Source: Crotalaria pallida (taxonomy: Eukaryota; Streptophyta; Magnoliopsida; Fabales; Fabaceae). From it: 64,000 nt of DNA. The notes below the pieces were generated by a model, which saw nothing but the letters and a program-made list of their open reading frames with translations, had not been told where the DNA came from and made no database searches. Positions within the stretch are counted from its first letter, which is position 1. Each line of letters opens with the position of its first letter. Below are positions 47,394 to 60,735 of the stretch, in pieces. Position numbers and translations under genes: made by a program. Where the stretch lies: positions 63,100,660-63,164,659 of the forward strand of contig CM075649.1 of NCBI GenBank assembly GCA_037953625.1, written 5' to 3'.

Positions 47394-48995
47394 TGAAGAA
47401 ACCGCAATTGGTGGTTGGAGAGACAAAGGAACCCTAGGAATACACCTAGAAGGGGGGGTTGAATAGGTGTCTAAGCTACCTTGAAAGATTTTCGAACGAA
47501 ACAAATCGAAACAATCAAAACAAAATTTTTTTGCAATTTTGTTCAGGTTTACTCGAATAGATTTCAGAGTACTCGAGTAGTACTCGATTAAAGACTCGTT
47601 TACTCGAGTATATCTGACAGAAACCAGAAAAATCAAGTTTTCATTCGCATACGAAAATCAATCAATTCACATGAAAGATCAGAAATTCAGCGGAGATGAT
47701 TAACACCTATATTCTTATTGATTAACCTAGTTATGAAAATGATTTTCCCAAAGTTAATTTGAACAATAAAGATTCAATTCAATCAATTATGAAAATCACT
47801 CTTTTCTAGGTTTTCAACCAAGAACGCAATCAAATGACTTGAATATAAAGAGTAAGGGTTTAGAGATACGACACAGTGATTTATCCTGGTTCACTTTCAT
47901 CCGCTTGAAAGCTACATCCAGTCCCCTCTTCAACCAAGAGAGATTCTTCACTATGAGGAATTAGAGTTCTCAAATTACAAGTAAATGCCTCAAAAGACTC
48001 CCTTCTTGCTAGCCTACAAGAGATAACCGACACCCTTGCCTTGTAATCCTATTGATCTTCTCTCTAATCTAACCTCTACCCCTTGTTGATAATCGACACA
48101 ACAAGTCTTCAATTGCTTGATGATAATCCACACACCAAGGCTTCTCCTTGCTTGATTCACAACCAAGACTTCTTCTTCTTCAATGAACGTTGCTTGATGA
48201 TAATCCACACACCAAGGCTTCTTGTTTGTTGTAGTGGCTTGCCTTATTGCAAAGATTACAACTCAATGAATACACATAACAATCCTAATGAATCTCAATC
48301 AATAGCTATGACAAATCACCATAAGAGATTCAAAGGTTCTTGATCAAAGAATATGAAAATAGAAAAGCTTTGATCTTTGAAATTGAAAGAGAATAGAGTG
48401 GCTTGATTCTTTGTAAAATGAATATCAAAATGATAGGTTATGATCACAAAGGTTAGAAAAAGGTTTTTATAGAATACCCAAAAGTTATGGCACTTGAAAA
48501 CTGATTTTGAGAATTGAAAATCGTATTTTAAAAATCAGTTCAGCAGTGTTTACTCGAGTAAATTGCAGCATACTCGAGTACTACTCGATTAAATCTTGAT
48601 TTACTCGAGTAGATTGATACTGCACTTGTTTAAAACTTGTTTTCTCAAAAACCAACCTTTCCTTTAAAACCTTTAAGCCACCTATTGATTCTAGGTTAAG
48701 TGAAAACTCAAATTATGATTAAATCATGACTTATGAATGAGATTCACTACCCTCTAAACAATCTACCCAAATGAAAACCTATGAAGCTTGAGAGGCAAAA
48801 GATAAAACGAAAACAATTACACTCAAACTTAAGTCTTCATGAGCTTGTTCTCTCTTCTTCACTTGATGTTTGTTGTTGCTTGTTGAACTTGAACTTGATC
48901 ATCACATGATAGCTTGTTCAGAACACTTTGTAACCTTTTGTCATTATCAAAACATTCATCATGGAACTTACAATCTCCCCATCATGAAACTTACA
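47394..48995. repeat. solo LTR, probably of a Copia/Sirevirus-like element
   Basis: 1,602 bases starting TGAAG and ending TTACA, flanked by the 5-bp duplication GAGTC (47389-47393 and 48996-49000). The empty site is visible at 56320 in the other LTR. The block AGGGGGGGTTGAATAGGTGT near 47450 resembles a stretch common in Sirevirus LTRs. ACTCGAGTA palindromes occur at 47548-47610 and 48550-48612. No internal domain remains. The right end contains CATCATGRAACTTACA twice, 21 bases apart. Confidence 0.8.
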
Positions 48996-50278
48996 GAGTC
49001 CATGAGTTCACATATTACAAACCAATTTCAAAAGTCCATAGTTAAGGCTAAAACACACTTGCACTCATGAAAAGAAACAAGCAATGAAAAAAAGGAAAAG
49101 TTCAAATTCAAAAGAAAATCTAATCATCATGGTTTTCTTCTTGATCTTCATGTAACCTACCAAGGAAGTTGGTCTTCTAACTCCTAAGGTTCTTGATCCT
49201 CAAAGAAACTCAAGTCTTGGTCTAATTCTCCTTCTTCCTCCTTCTTGATTCCCTACGGCCACACCTTCTTCTTCTCCCTTTCTTTTTCTTTTTCTAAGGG
49301 TTTGAGGTTCCCTTAGAAAGTGTTTGGATATGTGAGGGAAGGAAATGGGAATTAAATGTAAGAAAGGAACTAAGGCAAGGTAGATTTAAGGGCCAACGAG
49401 TTTGCCTCCTTTGCCTTTGAGTTAAGGTTCGGCCAAAGCACTACAAGGAAGGGCAAAATTGGATTTCTAAAACTTTGCATGGCAAGGTACCTAGGCTAGG
49501 GTTAGACTTCATGCATGGCCACTTCCACTCTTCTCTCTTCTACCCTAAAGTCAAAGTTCTATCCCACTCACACTCACTCACCATTGTGGCACTCTCTCAA
49601 GCTCACACCGTAGCACACACATGTCCACACCTCATGCACTTTCATTTTCATTTCCTAATCCTATTTAGTCTATATGCTATGGCCATTGCTTCATGTGATC
49701 ATGCAACATTTTTAGGAATCATATGCTCCCATATGCTCAAAACCGTAACACACTAACACACACACATGCACACAAGTTTATTTTCAAGCAATATTTGCAT
49801 ATAAGCCAAACACATATCACCATAAGCTCACATCACAAATTAATTCTAAGTCATGGCAATTAATTTAATCTTTTACAAGGACACGTCATTATCCTAGGAA
49901 AACATAAATTCTTCTCAAAGTGGAACAATCATCTATAAAACACATAATTAGAAATCCTTAAAAATCAAGTTTTTTGTACAAATAGAAAATTCCCGAAAGA
50001 TAATTTTATTTAAAGTCGTATCTTTTCAGAAATCATGGTTTTATAAAAATCCATTTTCCAAAATTCCCAGAAATACAGTTTGTAGATAATTCCAGAAAAT
50101 TCTAAAAATTGCAGTCTCAAAGTTCAGCAATCAAAATGCGAGTTCTTTCCATAAAGAAATCATTCTCGAGTAAAATCTTAAATAATTCTTTTTAGAAAAA
50201 TTCTTTTGAAAACAAAACTCAAGGTTTATTTTAAACGAATTCGTTTATGCACGTGCGGGAAAAATACGGGGTGTTACA

Positions 50279-51965
50279 TTCTCCCCAACTTAGAGATTTC
50301 TTGTCCTCGAGAAATGCTATGTAGAGCGAGTCTGGACGCATAGCTCAATCCCCTATCTTCGAACTTCAGCAATCGCCACGAACATCCGTGGTTGTGCACT
50401 GTCGATCTGCTATCCTTACGAGTTATTCAAGCGGACTACGTTTGCAAATAGCCGCTCGGGGTTCTCTTGGCTATCAGACGGAATAGGGTACAAACAAGAT
50501 AGTTTTAAGGAAAGAAAAGAATTTTGCAAGGGTTCAAGACTTCCGGGCAACATCCAACATAACAAGGTTAGACTCGTTTGGGTCAAGACTTTATTACATC
50601 TCGGATTTGAATTCTTCTCCACCAGTTCAAGCCTAGTCAAACTATTTCCTAAAATTTCATATTTCCACTTGCTCCCCAACTTGAATAAATCATGTCCCTA
50701 CACATTTCCGTTTTGATCACAACTCGACTTCTAAAACTCTCACTCTTTACTATACCTCAATCGTTCCTATACAATTCCTCGCCTCCTATGTTTAACCTTT
50801 AATGATCTCACGCTTCCTCCATTAATCGTCATCATCCACCTCTAAGATCATTATTCCTCTTTCCCTTTTGCTTAACTGCTGCTAATCCTCAAGGAATACG
50901 CACTACTTCTTCCCCGGTCCTTCAGTACTCGATCATCCAATCTTAAATGTGCTAAACCCTTTACCAACTTTTCTACTTGTCACGGGTTCTACTCCATCAA
51001 CATCCACTGTGGTTCGGAGACCTATTATTCTTCAGAATGTTAAGTCTTGACTTCACTATCCTAGCTTTGGGGTCATACCTAAGGGTTTTAACCACAAGTT
51101 CCGCCATTCATCGATTCGATTTCGCCCTATTATCACTATCCTTCCTTACTCAGCCATTCTCCTTTCTCAAATCTAGACACTTATGACCTTAGATCTCATA
51201 AACTTTCTCAATTTCCTCCCTGTCCTATACCATCTAAACCAGCCTTTTGACTAAATCATTCTCCAAAATTCTAATCCCTCGTTCTATTGGCATAACTCAT
51301 CATCTCCCTATGACTCTAAAGGCTTTCCCCATCTTTTCCGGACTCGCACTTTCTTCATTCATATCAACCAATCCTTAATTTCCTGAACACTTCACGATTT
51401 ACCGCTTAATCTAAGAACACCTGTATGAAGGATGCCGGATACCAAGGGTTAATGAGGCTCTAGGAAAGAACAAATATTTGTCCAAGTTCAAAAAGAAGAT
51501 TTTGGGGGGTTCATCAATGTTCATAACAAATGCGTCAGGTTCATTTAACAAACAAGGGCTGGAATGTTCTGAAGAAGGTTCTTCCAAACGTATTGTCAAA
51601 GCAATTCGACAAAAATCCAGGGTTTCCACAAGAATGTTTCCAATAATAAAGGAGAGTTCCAGTCACAAGACTAGATATCAGGTCAATGTCTCAAAGGTTA
51701 TTTCAAACAAAAGAGGTCATCATCAAAAGGAGTTCAACAAGAAGGGTTTAGGTCACAAATTGACGTCACAAGACGGCACTAAGCACTGTTCCCGGATGCT
51801 ATCGCGTACGAAGACTAACACCTTCTGGGGCTTATGTCGATACGTTCCTAGCGTTCCTATTCTTGTCTATTGTCGTCAGACTAGCGCACACTCAGAGCCG
51901 CACAATAGAGTATGTAAGTCCACACACAAGAGTGCTTAGATCAACCTTTGCTCTGATACCACTTC
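50279..51965 (-). mobile_element. internal region of LARD-B, non-coding
   Basis: The region starts with the polypurine tract (50279-50291, minus AAGTTGGGGAGAA) and ends with the Met-tRNA primer site (51950-51961). No retroviral motif is present. A 153-codon plus-strand frame at 51478-51939 is antisense to the element and rich in Ser/Lys. An 87-codon sense frame lies at 50416-50679. Neither is recognisable. Confidence 0.8.
51950..51961 (-). other. primer-binding site, initiator Met tRNA, LARD-B
   Basis: Minus strand TGGTATCAGAGC, four bases from the 5' LTR end at 51966. Confidence 0.92.
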
Positions 51966-54900
51966 TGTAACACCCCGATTTGGCAACTTGAAAACCATAA
52001 TCATCTTAAGAGAGAATTAGGGGCCATTTTTTTTTAAACAAACAAGTGATATGCCATATGAGAACGTTTAATTTTCCAAACATAGTTACAATTTAAAAAA
52101 ACTCATGTTCTCATATTGCACAACACCTTTCAAGTTCCAAACTGAGATGTCACGGGACATCGCACTTTGAAACTTGTTCTCCAATCATTACTCAAATAAG
52201 TTACCCCATTTGATTTGATTTCAAAACATCAGTACTTAACATAATCTTGTTTGGGGTTACAGCATGTTAGAGCCAGGTGTCTAATAACTTGAAGTGGAGT
52301 ACAATACTCAGGAGGGAATTACCTATTTTCTAGTCATCGAACTTCTTCAAGTACTGGTCACATAGTACCAATGTGTCACTCGTCCTCATCCTCTCTCTTC
52401 TCTGGATCTCCACCATCGAGTTATCCGGTGTGTTATGAGTCTCCTTCTCCAAGAGAACGGCCTTTTCGACTAATTCTGTTCTTTTGCGCTGGACTCCTAG
52501 GAAGAATACTACATGAGCCGCCACGATGTTGCTATCTCCTCTCATCAATGGTGCTCCTATCTCCCTGATCAGCTGAAATCTCGCAATGTTGTCCATCTAG
52601 GATTCGCACAATTTCGCATAACAGAATTGTAGGAGAAAGAGAGAGTGAGCTACCCAAAACGGCAATGTCGACTATGTGGGATTACATTAGGTAAATACTA
52701 AGACAGAATAAATGAAAAAGGAACATAACCCAACAATAGCATAAGGTAAATCAAGACAACACATATAACCATCAGGATGTACACACACATAATCACCCAA
52801 TTAATCATTCCAGTATTTACAAGCTCAAGACAATCACATCCTTCACCATGATACTTTTCTTCCATTCTCTCTCATTCCTCAAACTCACCAAATGTTTCAA
52901 GGGTATTCGTATCCACTTCCACTCTTGGTATCCGCATTTTCATTATCATTATTATTTTGATCATTATCACACATATCTTTGAAATATCTTAGTTATTAAG
53001 TCTTATCAATTCGATTAGCATCAATGATGAGGGGGAAACATCATTGTGCTCACACACGTCTACATCTCCTCGGTCAACCTCCCAACCTAGTCGGAAGCAA
53101 ACAGGAGTACAAGACCTTTACCACGCGGGCACGACAGCTGTCACAATACATAATGGTCCCAGACCAGGAGGATCTCGTCCTCAAATCATATTAATAACAT
53201 TAAGGCTCACTGTCCACGCAGTGGCAAAACACAATGCCCCGTTCCAGTCCCTCTCACTGTTCTCGAATTGCCATAGGGGGCGACAGTACTATTCTAGTTT
53301 CGAGTGCAAAACTCACCACGGCATAAGACCGATCTGCCCGTACCACATGTGGAATTTGTCTGCCTAGAATAGCACTCAAGGCTTCATGACGTATCACCGT
53401 CCTTGCCCTCCCCTATTGCAATCACAACCCGAATATCCGCAGATATTCCGGGGTATCTTCCTCTCCACTACTTCGCACTCATACTCACCGCGTTAATTAA
53501 TGTCTTTTAAAAGTCTTTTAAAGATTTTAAATTACGGCTTAGTCCTAATGACCGGTCCATCCTTAGTACATCCCTTCAATGAGACCCGATCGCTAATCGT
53601 ACGCATCTAATCCCCCTAAATCTCACTCACTATCATTTTACTCATCACAACATTATAGCATCACCTTTCTCTTTCTCAAGTCATAGCGCATTGCTCTCAT
53701 CAACAGTAGCATCATTATTCCAAGCCAATTGAAACTCAGCACGCCATCATTGTCTTCTTTGCCAATTGTTACTTAGCAGCATCACTGGTGTCCTTTCTCA
53801 CCACTTCGGGTTCAATAGCATCAGTAGCTCCAAATTTCCAATCATCATCTACGTTTCTCATACTTCATTCTCACTGTAACTTGTCCCTCTCTCTCTCTCT
53901 CTCTTATTCTCATTATTCGAATCCATTATTCTTTTCTTATCATTCTTAGCTTATGATTTTCGTAATTTTATTACTAACGCACCACTAAATGTCTCCCAAC
54001 CATATCATATAAATATAACCAATAAACGAATCATAAAATAATTAAATAGCACAACATGGACATTCAGAAAACATATCATCATTCTCATAAGCCAATCTCA
54101 GTCGTTCGGGTGGATAGCTAGACCAAACAAACAAGCGCTATCACATACACCACTACGCTAAATGAGATTGGAGTCCAATCTTTGAGATGATTGGACGCCT
54201 TAATATGTTACCTAATTACCACGGCGTCTTAAGGATAAGCCCCTCTCTCACCTCGATGACGAGCGTCCTATAGCTCTCCAAGGTTTCCCGATCATCTCTT
54301 CTTGCCTCTTATCCTCTCGTCCATCGCTCAACTAAGACATTTTCCCGTGCATTAGAAACGGACTCGATACATTTGGTGAATTCATTTTGAAAACAATTTT
54401 TTTTTGAAAACTTGTTATCATCATCCAAGATTTTCAAATTCAATTCAAATTCATGCTTAAAACAGTTCTTAAGAAAATCTTTGGAAACAATTCAAAAACA
54501 CTCTTTTATTCAAGTAAACTTCCTTAATTGAAAACGTTAGGTTATAAAAACATTATTTTTAAAACACTTATCAAAATGCAAGAATTTAAGGATAAGACTC
54601 GAGGATTCCATTAACTAGCTCGTAAAAATCCCGAAACATTCGTCATTCACTCATTGCAAAACACACGTAGGTTTAAGAAAACAATTAATTGAATTACAAT
54701 TCTAATACACACAAATTCAATTATGTACAGAGGGATAATTTAATTTCATTTCTTAACTAGGTCATGGCAAAACCGAATTGTTCATACTCAACAGTTCCTG
54801 ATTACTAATAATTTCTAGACCTTGAAATTATAGGATTTTCATTAATTCAAATAATTTTACCTATTCCTAGTCTCTAAAGAAGAAAAGAAATTACATCATT

Positions 54901-57599
54901 TCATCAAACAGATAGTAGCATAAGCATAGCATATAGAAATTCTTCTAATCACCTAAACATATATTACCCAGATCATTTAAATGAGGTCTTGTAATGACAT
55001 AGCACACAAAAAAATAAAATCATTCCATGCCTTCAAAGATTGAAACCGTGAGCATCATAGGGAAATTTTAACAACTTCTATTCAAACAACAATTAAAGCT
55101 ACAAGTCATTTCATGTATACGCTTTTATGAGGTTAATCTTGGTCTATATGCAATTCAAATGATTATTAAGTACACTTCCCTATTTCCTATCTCTAGGTCG
55201 AGGGTTACCACACCTAAGACAAGGATCTTAGTCTACTTTTTGACATATTAAGGGCAATTAATCAAAGCAAATCATATAGATCACACATCACCATTTAATC
55301 ACACCAACATGTATGAACCATTATGAGGTTTTCTTTAAACCTTTTGATTAAAATTCGAACTCATAGCTTTCCAAAATAAAAACATGTTTTATAACTTAAT
55401 CTTCAAAAAGAATAACATGCATGAACTCAAGATCTCTAAATCTTTCTCTAATGCATACATGCACCCGATAATCAATCACCAAAACATATTTAGCACTCAT
55501 GGCCGAATGACCTTCCTTTCAACATCACAACTATAAAACAAGTCTTTAAATCAAAGCATGCTCATAAGAGGAAAATCATTCTAAGGTACATTATCCTACT
55601 TATTTCTACTAGACCGAGACATACACGAAGGGAAACATAGCCTTTTTCATTTGAAACTTGACATGCAAAGCCTCAAAGTCCTAACTTTTGTCAACAAACA
55701 TGGATTAATGACAACACATACAAAGATCAACCAAAAATCATTACAAATCAACATGCAAATCTAAAAATACCTATTTTCTTCTTAAATGAACTTTGATCAT
55801 GAAATTGTTAATCAAACATTCTCATATATGCACATAGGTCACGGTTTGAGTACGAAAAAAATCAACATACAAGACATAAATTCTTCATTTTGTTACCAAT
55901 CAAACCTAGATCATAAATTATTTACTAATCTTTTTCATAAAAACCTCACGGTTCACGGATTGAATACAAAGAATTGATCATGCAAGGCATAAATTCCTCA
56001 CTACATCACAACCCGAATTCAGAGCATGTAGAAGTTTATCAAATAGTCATATAGAAGTACATGGATCACGGTTTAAGCAAAGAAAATTATTATGCAAAAC
56101 TTGAAATCTTCACTTTTTCACAAATCAACTTAGATCATAATTTACTTACCAAAACTTTTCATAGAAACCATATAGATCACCATTTTAAAGAAGAAACCCA
56201 TCATGCAAGGAGTTTCAATTTTGTGTTCTCAAAATTTCCAAGTAATACTTTAGATCCTATAGAAAGTTGCTTAGAAAATCATCAAGATCCAATTGAAAAG
56301 AGTCACTACCGAGGCATAGAGTCCATGAGTTCACATATTACAAACCAATTTCAAAAGTCCATAGTTAAGGCTAAAACACACTTGCACTCATGAAAAGAAA
56401 AAACCAATGAAAAAAAGGAAAAGTTCAAATTCAAAAGAAAATCTAATCTTCATGGTTTTCTTCTTGATCTTCATGTAACCTACCAAGGAAGTTGGTCTTC
56501 TAACTCCTAAGGTTCTTGATCCTCAAAGAAACTCAAGTCTTGGTCTAATTCTCCTTCTTCCTCCTTCTTGATTCCCTACGGCCACACCTTCTTCTTCTCC
56601 CTTTCTTTTTCTTTTTCTAAGGGTTTGAGGTTCCCTTAGAAAGTGTTTGGATATGTGAGGGAAGGAAATGGGAATGAAATGTAAGAAAGGAACTAAGGCA
56701 AGGTAGATTTAAGGGCCAACGAGTTTGCCTTCTTTGCCTTTGAGTTAAGGTTCGGCCAAAGCACTACAAGGAAGGGCAAAATTGGATTTCTAAAACTTTG
56801 CATGGCAAGGTACCTAGGCTAGGGTTAGACTTCATGCATGGCCACTTCCACTCTTCTCTCTTCTACCCTAAAGTCAAAGTTCTATCCCACTCACACTCAC
56901 TCACCATTGTGGCACTCTCTCAAGCTCACACCGTAGCACACACATGTCCACACCTCATGCACTTTCATTTTCATTTCCTAATCCTATTTAGTATATATGC
57001 TATGGCCATTGCTTCATGTGATCATGCAACATTTTTAGGAATCATATGCTCCCATATGCTCAAAACCGTAACACACTAACACACACATGCACACAAGTTT
57101 ATTTTCAAGCAATATTTGCATATAAGCCAAACACATATCACCATAACCTCACATCACAAATTAATTCTAAGTCATGGCAATTAATTTAATCTTTTACAAG
57201 AACACGTCATTATCCTAGGAAAACATAAATTCTTCTCAAAGTGGAACAATCATCTACAAAACACATAATTAGAAATCCTTAAAAATCAAGTTTTTTGTAC
57301 AAATAGAAAATTCCCAAAAGATAATTTTATTTAAAGTCATAGCTTTTCAGAAATCATGGTTTTATAAAAATCCATTTTCCAAAATTCCCAGAAATACAGT
57401 TTGTAGATAATTCCAGAAAATTCTAAAAATTGCAGTGTCAAAGTTCTGCAATCAAAATGCGAGTTCTTTCCATAAATAAATCATTCTCGAGTAAAATCTT
57501 AAATAATTCTTTTTAGAAAAATTCTTTTGAAAACAAAACTCAAGGTTTATTTTAAACGAATTCGTTTATGCACGTGCGGGAAAAATACGGGGTGTTACA
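51966..57599 (-). repeat. LARD-B 5' LTR, uninterrupted
   Basis: 5,634 bases, nearly identical to the 3' LTR without its insertions. It shows the empty target sites of the CACTA element (near 54572) and of the solo LTR (near 56320). It is followed by the TACAA duplication at 57600. Apart from the 88-codon frame it holds no gene. Confidence 0.93.
52330..52596 (-). CDS. 88-codon open frame inside the LTR (5' LTR copy), function unknown
   Basis: Second copy of the frame at 36810-37076, differing at one residue (A47 instead of V). Being in the 5' LTR, this copy would lie in the leader of the element's transcript, upstream of the primer site. No family is recognised. Confidence 0.3.
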   Translation of the reverse strand: MDNIARFQLIREIGAPLMRGDSNIVAAHVVFFLGVQRKRTELVEKAVLLEKETHNTPDNSMVEIQRRERMRTSDTLVLCDQYLKKFDD

Positions 57600-57604
57600 T
57601 ACAA
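57600..57604. other. target-site duplication of LARD-B, right copy
   Basis: TACAA, matching 36441-36445. Confidence 0.9.
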
Positions 57605-59247
57605 CATTTTAATTTTCATACATTACATAACTACCATTATTTAACATCATTTATATTCCAATAATATTTGTCAATACAATTCACAAACACCTATATTCCA
57701 AACTAAGACTAAGACCCAATTACAACACATCCTAGTTAAACGTATTCATCGTCAAGTAAATAATTATCATATAAGCCCTGCAATAATCCTATGAACACTA
57801 GTTCTCTTTACCACCTACTAGATTGCATTATTAATTATCTCATAATTAACTTCTTATTCTAAAATATACTCTTATATCCTTTAGTCTTTTCACCACCTCA
57901 TGGCCAACATTATTAAATTATCACGTTATTTCACACTTAATCATAATATACTCATTTAACACACATATAACAACCTAGAAACTCTCAACAAACGGCATAT
58001 ATTACAGATCAGTCAACATACTCAGGTATGTCTCAGAGTGCATAAATATAAGTCAACTCCCTAGGGTTCTTCACTTCCTACATTTACAACATTCATAAAG
58101 GGGTTTTTTTAGCAATTTGCAACAATTAAATTAAATTATTAAATTAACTTAAAATATAATCATTCTCCCTAATTCAACTTATATCAGGTACTATTTTGCT
58201 ACCCACAACCCAATTCAACTACTTAGCCCAAATCCTAGTATATACCCCAACTATCCCTAACTCAAAGTGTGGAAAAGAGACTCCCCTTACCTTATAGAGG
58301 GAGAGAGCCCACACAAAGCTCCAGGGACCATGAATCTACTCCAGATCTACCTTGATCCCAAACCTCTAGACCGATCTCCACTCCATTCTTCATGATTGGA
58401 GGAGAGAGAAAGAAGCTCCAAGAGAGAGAGGGACCACAATTGAGAGGGAGTTTGAGGGAGAAGGTGGGTCTCATGATTATAGGCTATGAAGGGAGGGTGT
58501 GATGGTTTATGGTGGTTTTGTGTTGGTGGTGTGGGTTGTTGATGGAGATGGGAGTGAAGGAGAGAAAAAGAGCCATGGGGGGGGTGAGAGAGAAGGATAA
58601 TCACCATGGACAAGGAAGAGAAGAAGAAAACATGAAGGAGGAGATGAGAAACTTGCCATGGAGGAGGATTCATGGTGTTTGATGATGGTTTGGAGGAAAG
58701 GGAGAGAGAGAGACGTGTGAAGGGAGAAGAAGAGAGGGGAAACGCGTGAGGAGGGAGAGAAGAGAGAGAGAGGATCGAGCAAATGAGAGGGGAGAAGGGT
58801 GTGTGGCTGAAATAGAGGATAAGGGGGTGGAAATTACGTTTCTGCCCCCAAACTTTATTTTTATTTTGTGCATCAGACCTGAAATAATCGATTACTTGAC
58901 CCTCAGTAATCGATTACCCTTCAACGCAACATTTCTTGGTGTTTCTGCCAGAGGGCAAATAATCGATTAAGTCTCTTGAAATAATCGATTACTTCACAAA
59001 ATAATCGATTATTCCCATGAGCTAATCGATTATCAATGCTGCAACATTTAAGTGTTTTCACCAGAGGGCTAGTAATCGATTAAACCCTACAGTGTAATCG
59101 ATTACTCTAGTGAAAACTCCTATTTGGCCAATTCTAACTCTATGACACTACACTTAACTCCTACCCATGGTTTTCCTATGGTTCTTATCATAATTCTAGC
59201 TTAGGTTTTTCCTAATTAATCCTGGAATTAAATTTTGGGATGTTACA
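57605..59247 (-). repeat. 5' LTR of element D, outer segment
   Basis: Continuation of the LTR interrupted at 36446. It aligns with the 3' LTR from 57903 onward and ends GGGATGTTACA at 59247. It carries the GA-rich block (58290-58860) and the U3 palindrome array. Confidence 0.9.
58883..59108 (-). repeat. TAATCGATTA palindrome array in U3 of element D (5' LTR)
   Basis: Same array as 32028-32255 with a few substitutions. The palindromes themselves are unchanged in both LTRs while some spacer bases differ. Confidence 0.85.
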
Positions 59248-60735
59248 AAACACATAAACACACATGGATCATGATTGAGAACAAGAAAAACATAGATGCA
59301 AGGAAGATTCATGTTAGGCTTCACAAATTCTTAAACAAAACTTTAGATTTTTAAGTTATTAGTTAAGAAAACATGAAGATCTAGCAAGAAAGCATAAACC
59401 GAACCACAAACATAGAGTTACAATTATTACAAATTTTGTTTAGTCCTCAAAAGTCCAAGATCAAGAAAGGATAACACAACAATTCATCTTACAAGTCACA
59501 AACATAAACATGCAAGAAGAAAAAGAAAGGGATCTACAACTAAAAAGGGAAAAAGCTAAACTATTACATTCTTCTCTTGTTCTTCGAGTTTCCTCACATG
59601 AAGGGTGGTTCTTCAAGCTCCTACACTTAGGTCTTCAAAGGGAATGGCTTGATCTAGTTTTGGATTTCCTTCTTCTCCCTTCTACACCATACGGCCACCA
59701 CTCTCTTTCTTTCTCTATTTATTTTCTATTTCTCTCTAAGAGGTGAAGGAGCTCTTAGAGTATTTGTGTGGAAAGAAATGGGAAATGAAATGGGTGAACT
59801 AAGACTACCTATACATATAAGCCACGAATTTCCCTCTTTTGCCCTTAAGTCTTGGTGGAGTCATACATGATGGGAGGGACGGTTTTGTCTCAAAAAAAGT
59901 TTGCATGGCTAAGGTCACCAAAGTCAAGGGGACAAGATGAAGTGGCTAGCTTACTAGGGGTCTCTTAGGTTTAATGGTTAGTTTGCTTTTAGTTAGGGTT
60001 TTTCCTCTAATTTGGTTTGGTTTTGTCCCTAGTTTGGTTCCTTAGTTTTCTTAATGCCTAAGTCTCTACAATTCTAAGCCCACACAAACACATGCACACA
60101 CCCACGTATACACACATATAATGCACACACATGTACACATCTACATGCAAAGCACAAACCGTGGCACTCTCACACACAAACACATGTCTTGCAAAATTTT
60201 TATTTCCTAAATCATTAATTTATTTCTAATCATTTTTACTTAAAAATTATTAATTCACACAATCATGCAACTAATCCTAAGAAACCATATTTTCATAGTC
60301 ATTTTCATGCATCACACATCACACACATTAGATCAAGCAATCACACATCACATAAAAATTCATGCCAAGACACATCACAAAACACAATTTCTTAAAAATT
60401 CGTTTTTCTTATATTCTGAAAATAAATTTTTATAAATCACTCCAGAAAATTATAAAAATTACATTTTCAAAATTTAGGTTTCAAAACGATCGTTTTCATA
60501 TAAAGATCATCAAATTCCGAGTTACGGTTTAAAAGATATGAATTTTCAAAGACAACAGATCCAAAAACTTCATTTTTAGCAAAATCATCTTTTAAGAAAA
60601 ATCACAATTTAACAAATCATTTTTCATCTCAACAAAATTATTCACTTTTCTTATAGAAAATATTTGGTTTATAAAAATTAATGAAAATCAACACTTCATT
60701 TCTTTCTTATGAAAAATACTTTTTCTAAATATCAC
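59248..60735 (-). repeat. LTR fragment of family C, first copy
   Basis: Positions 59248-60533 repeat almost exactly at 62716-64000. Layout (pre-promoter block, TATA box, CAT-rich tail) matches the U3 side of the LARD LTRs. It is cut on the left by element D and on the right at about 60735, before any LTR terminus. Confidence 0.75.
59810..59819 (-). promoter_or_regulatory. LTR TATA-like box, family C first copy
   Basis: Minus strand TATATGTATA, at the same relative place as the TATA boxes of LARD-A. Confidence 0.45.

Larger units (their letters stand above)
36446..50278 (-). repeat. LARD-B 3' LTR, carrying two insertions
   Basis: Begins TGTAACACCCCGATTTGG and ends CGGGGTGTTACA. It is interrupted by the CACTA element at 39057-45643 and a solo LTR at 47394-48995. 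The remaining sequence is AT-rich LTR without genes. A (TC)n run lies at about 38353-38372. Confidence 0.92.
36446..57599 (-). mobile_element. LARD-B, complete non-autonomous LTR element with nested insertions
   Basis: 3' LTR 36446-50278 (with two insertions), internal region 50279-51965, 5' LTR 51966-57599, in minus orientation. TSD TACAA flanks both ends. Removing the insertions leaves LTRs of about 5,636 and 5,634 bases. In the first ~335 aligned bases I count three substitutions, so insertion is recent compared with its neighbours. The internal region is only 1,687 bases and encodes no retroviral protein. It depends on proteins of other elements. The LTR is homologous in part to LARD-A and to the LTRs at 59248-64000. 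Confidence 0.92.

Noticed and set aside
51478..51939. 153-codon plus-strand frame in the LARD-B internal region
   Set aside because: Antisense to the element, low complexity (Ser/Lys), no recognisable family, and no counterpart in LARD-A.
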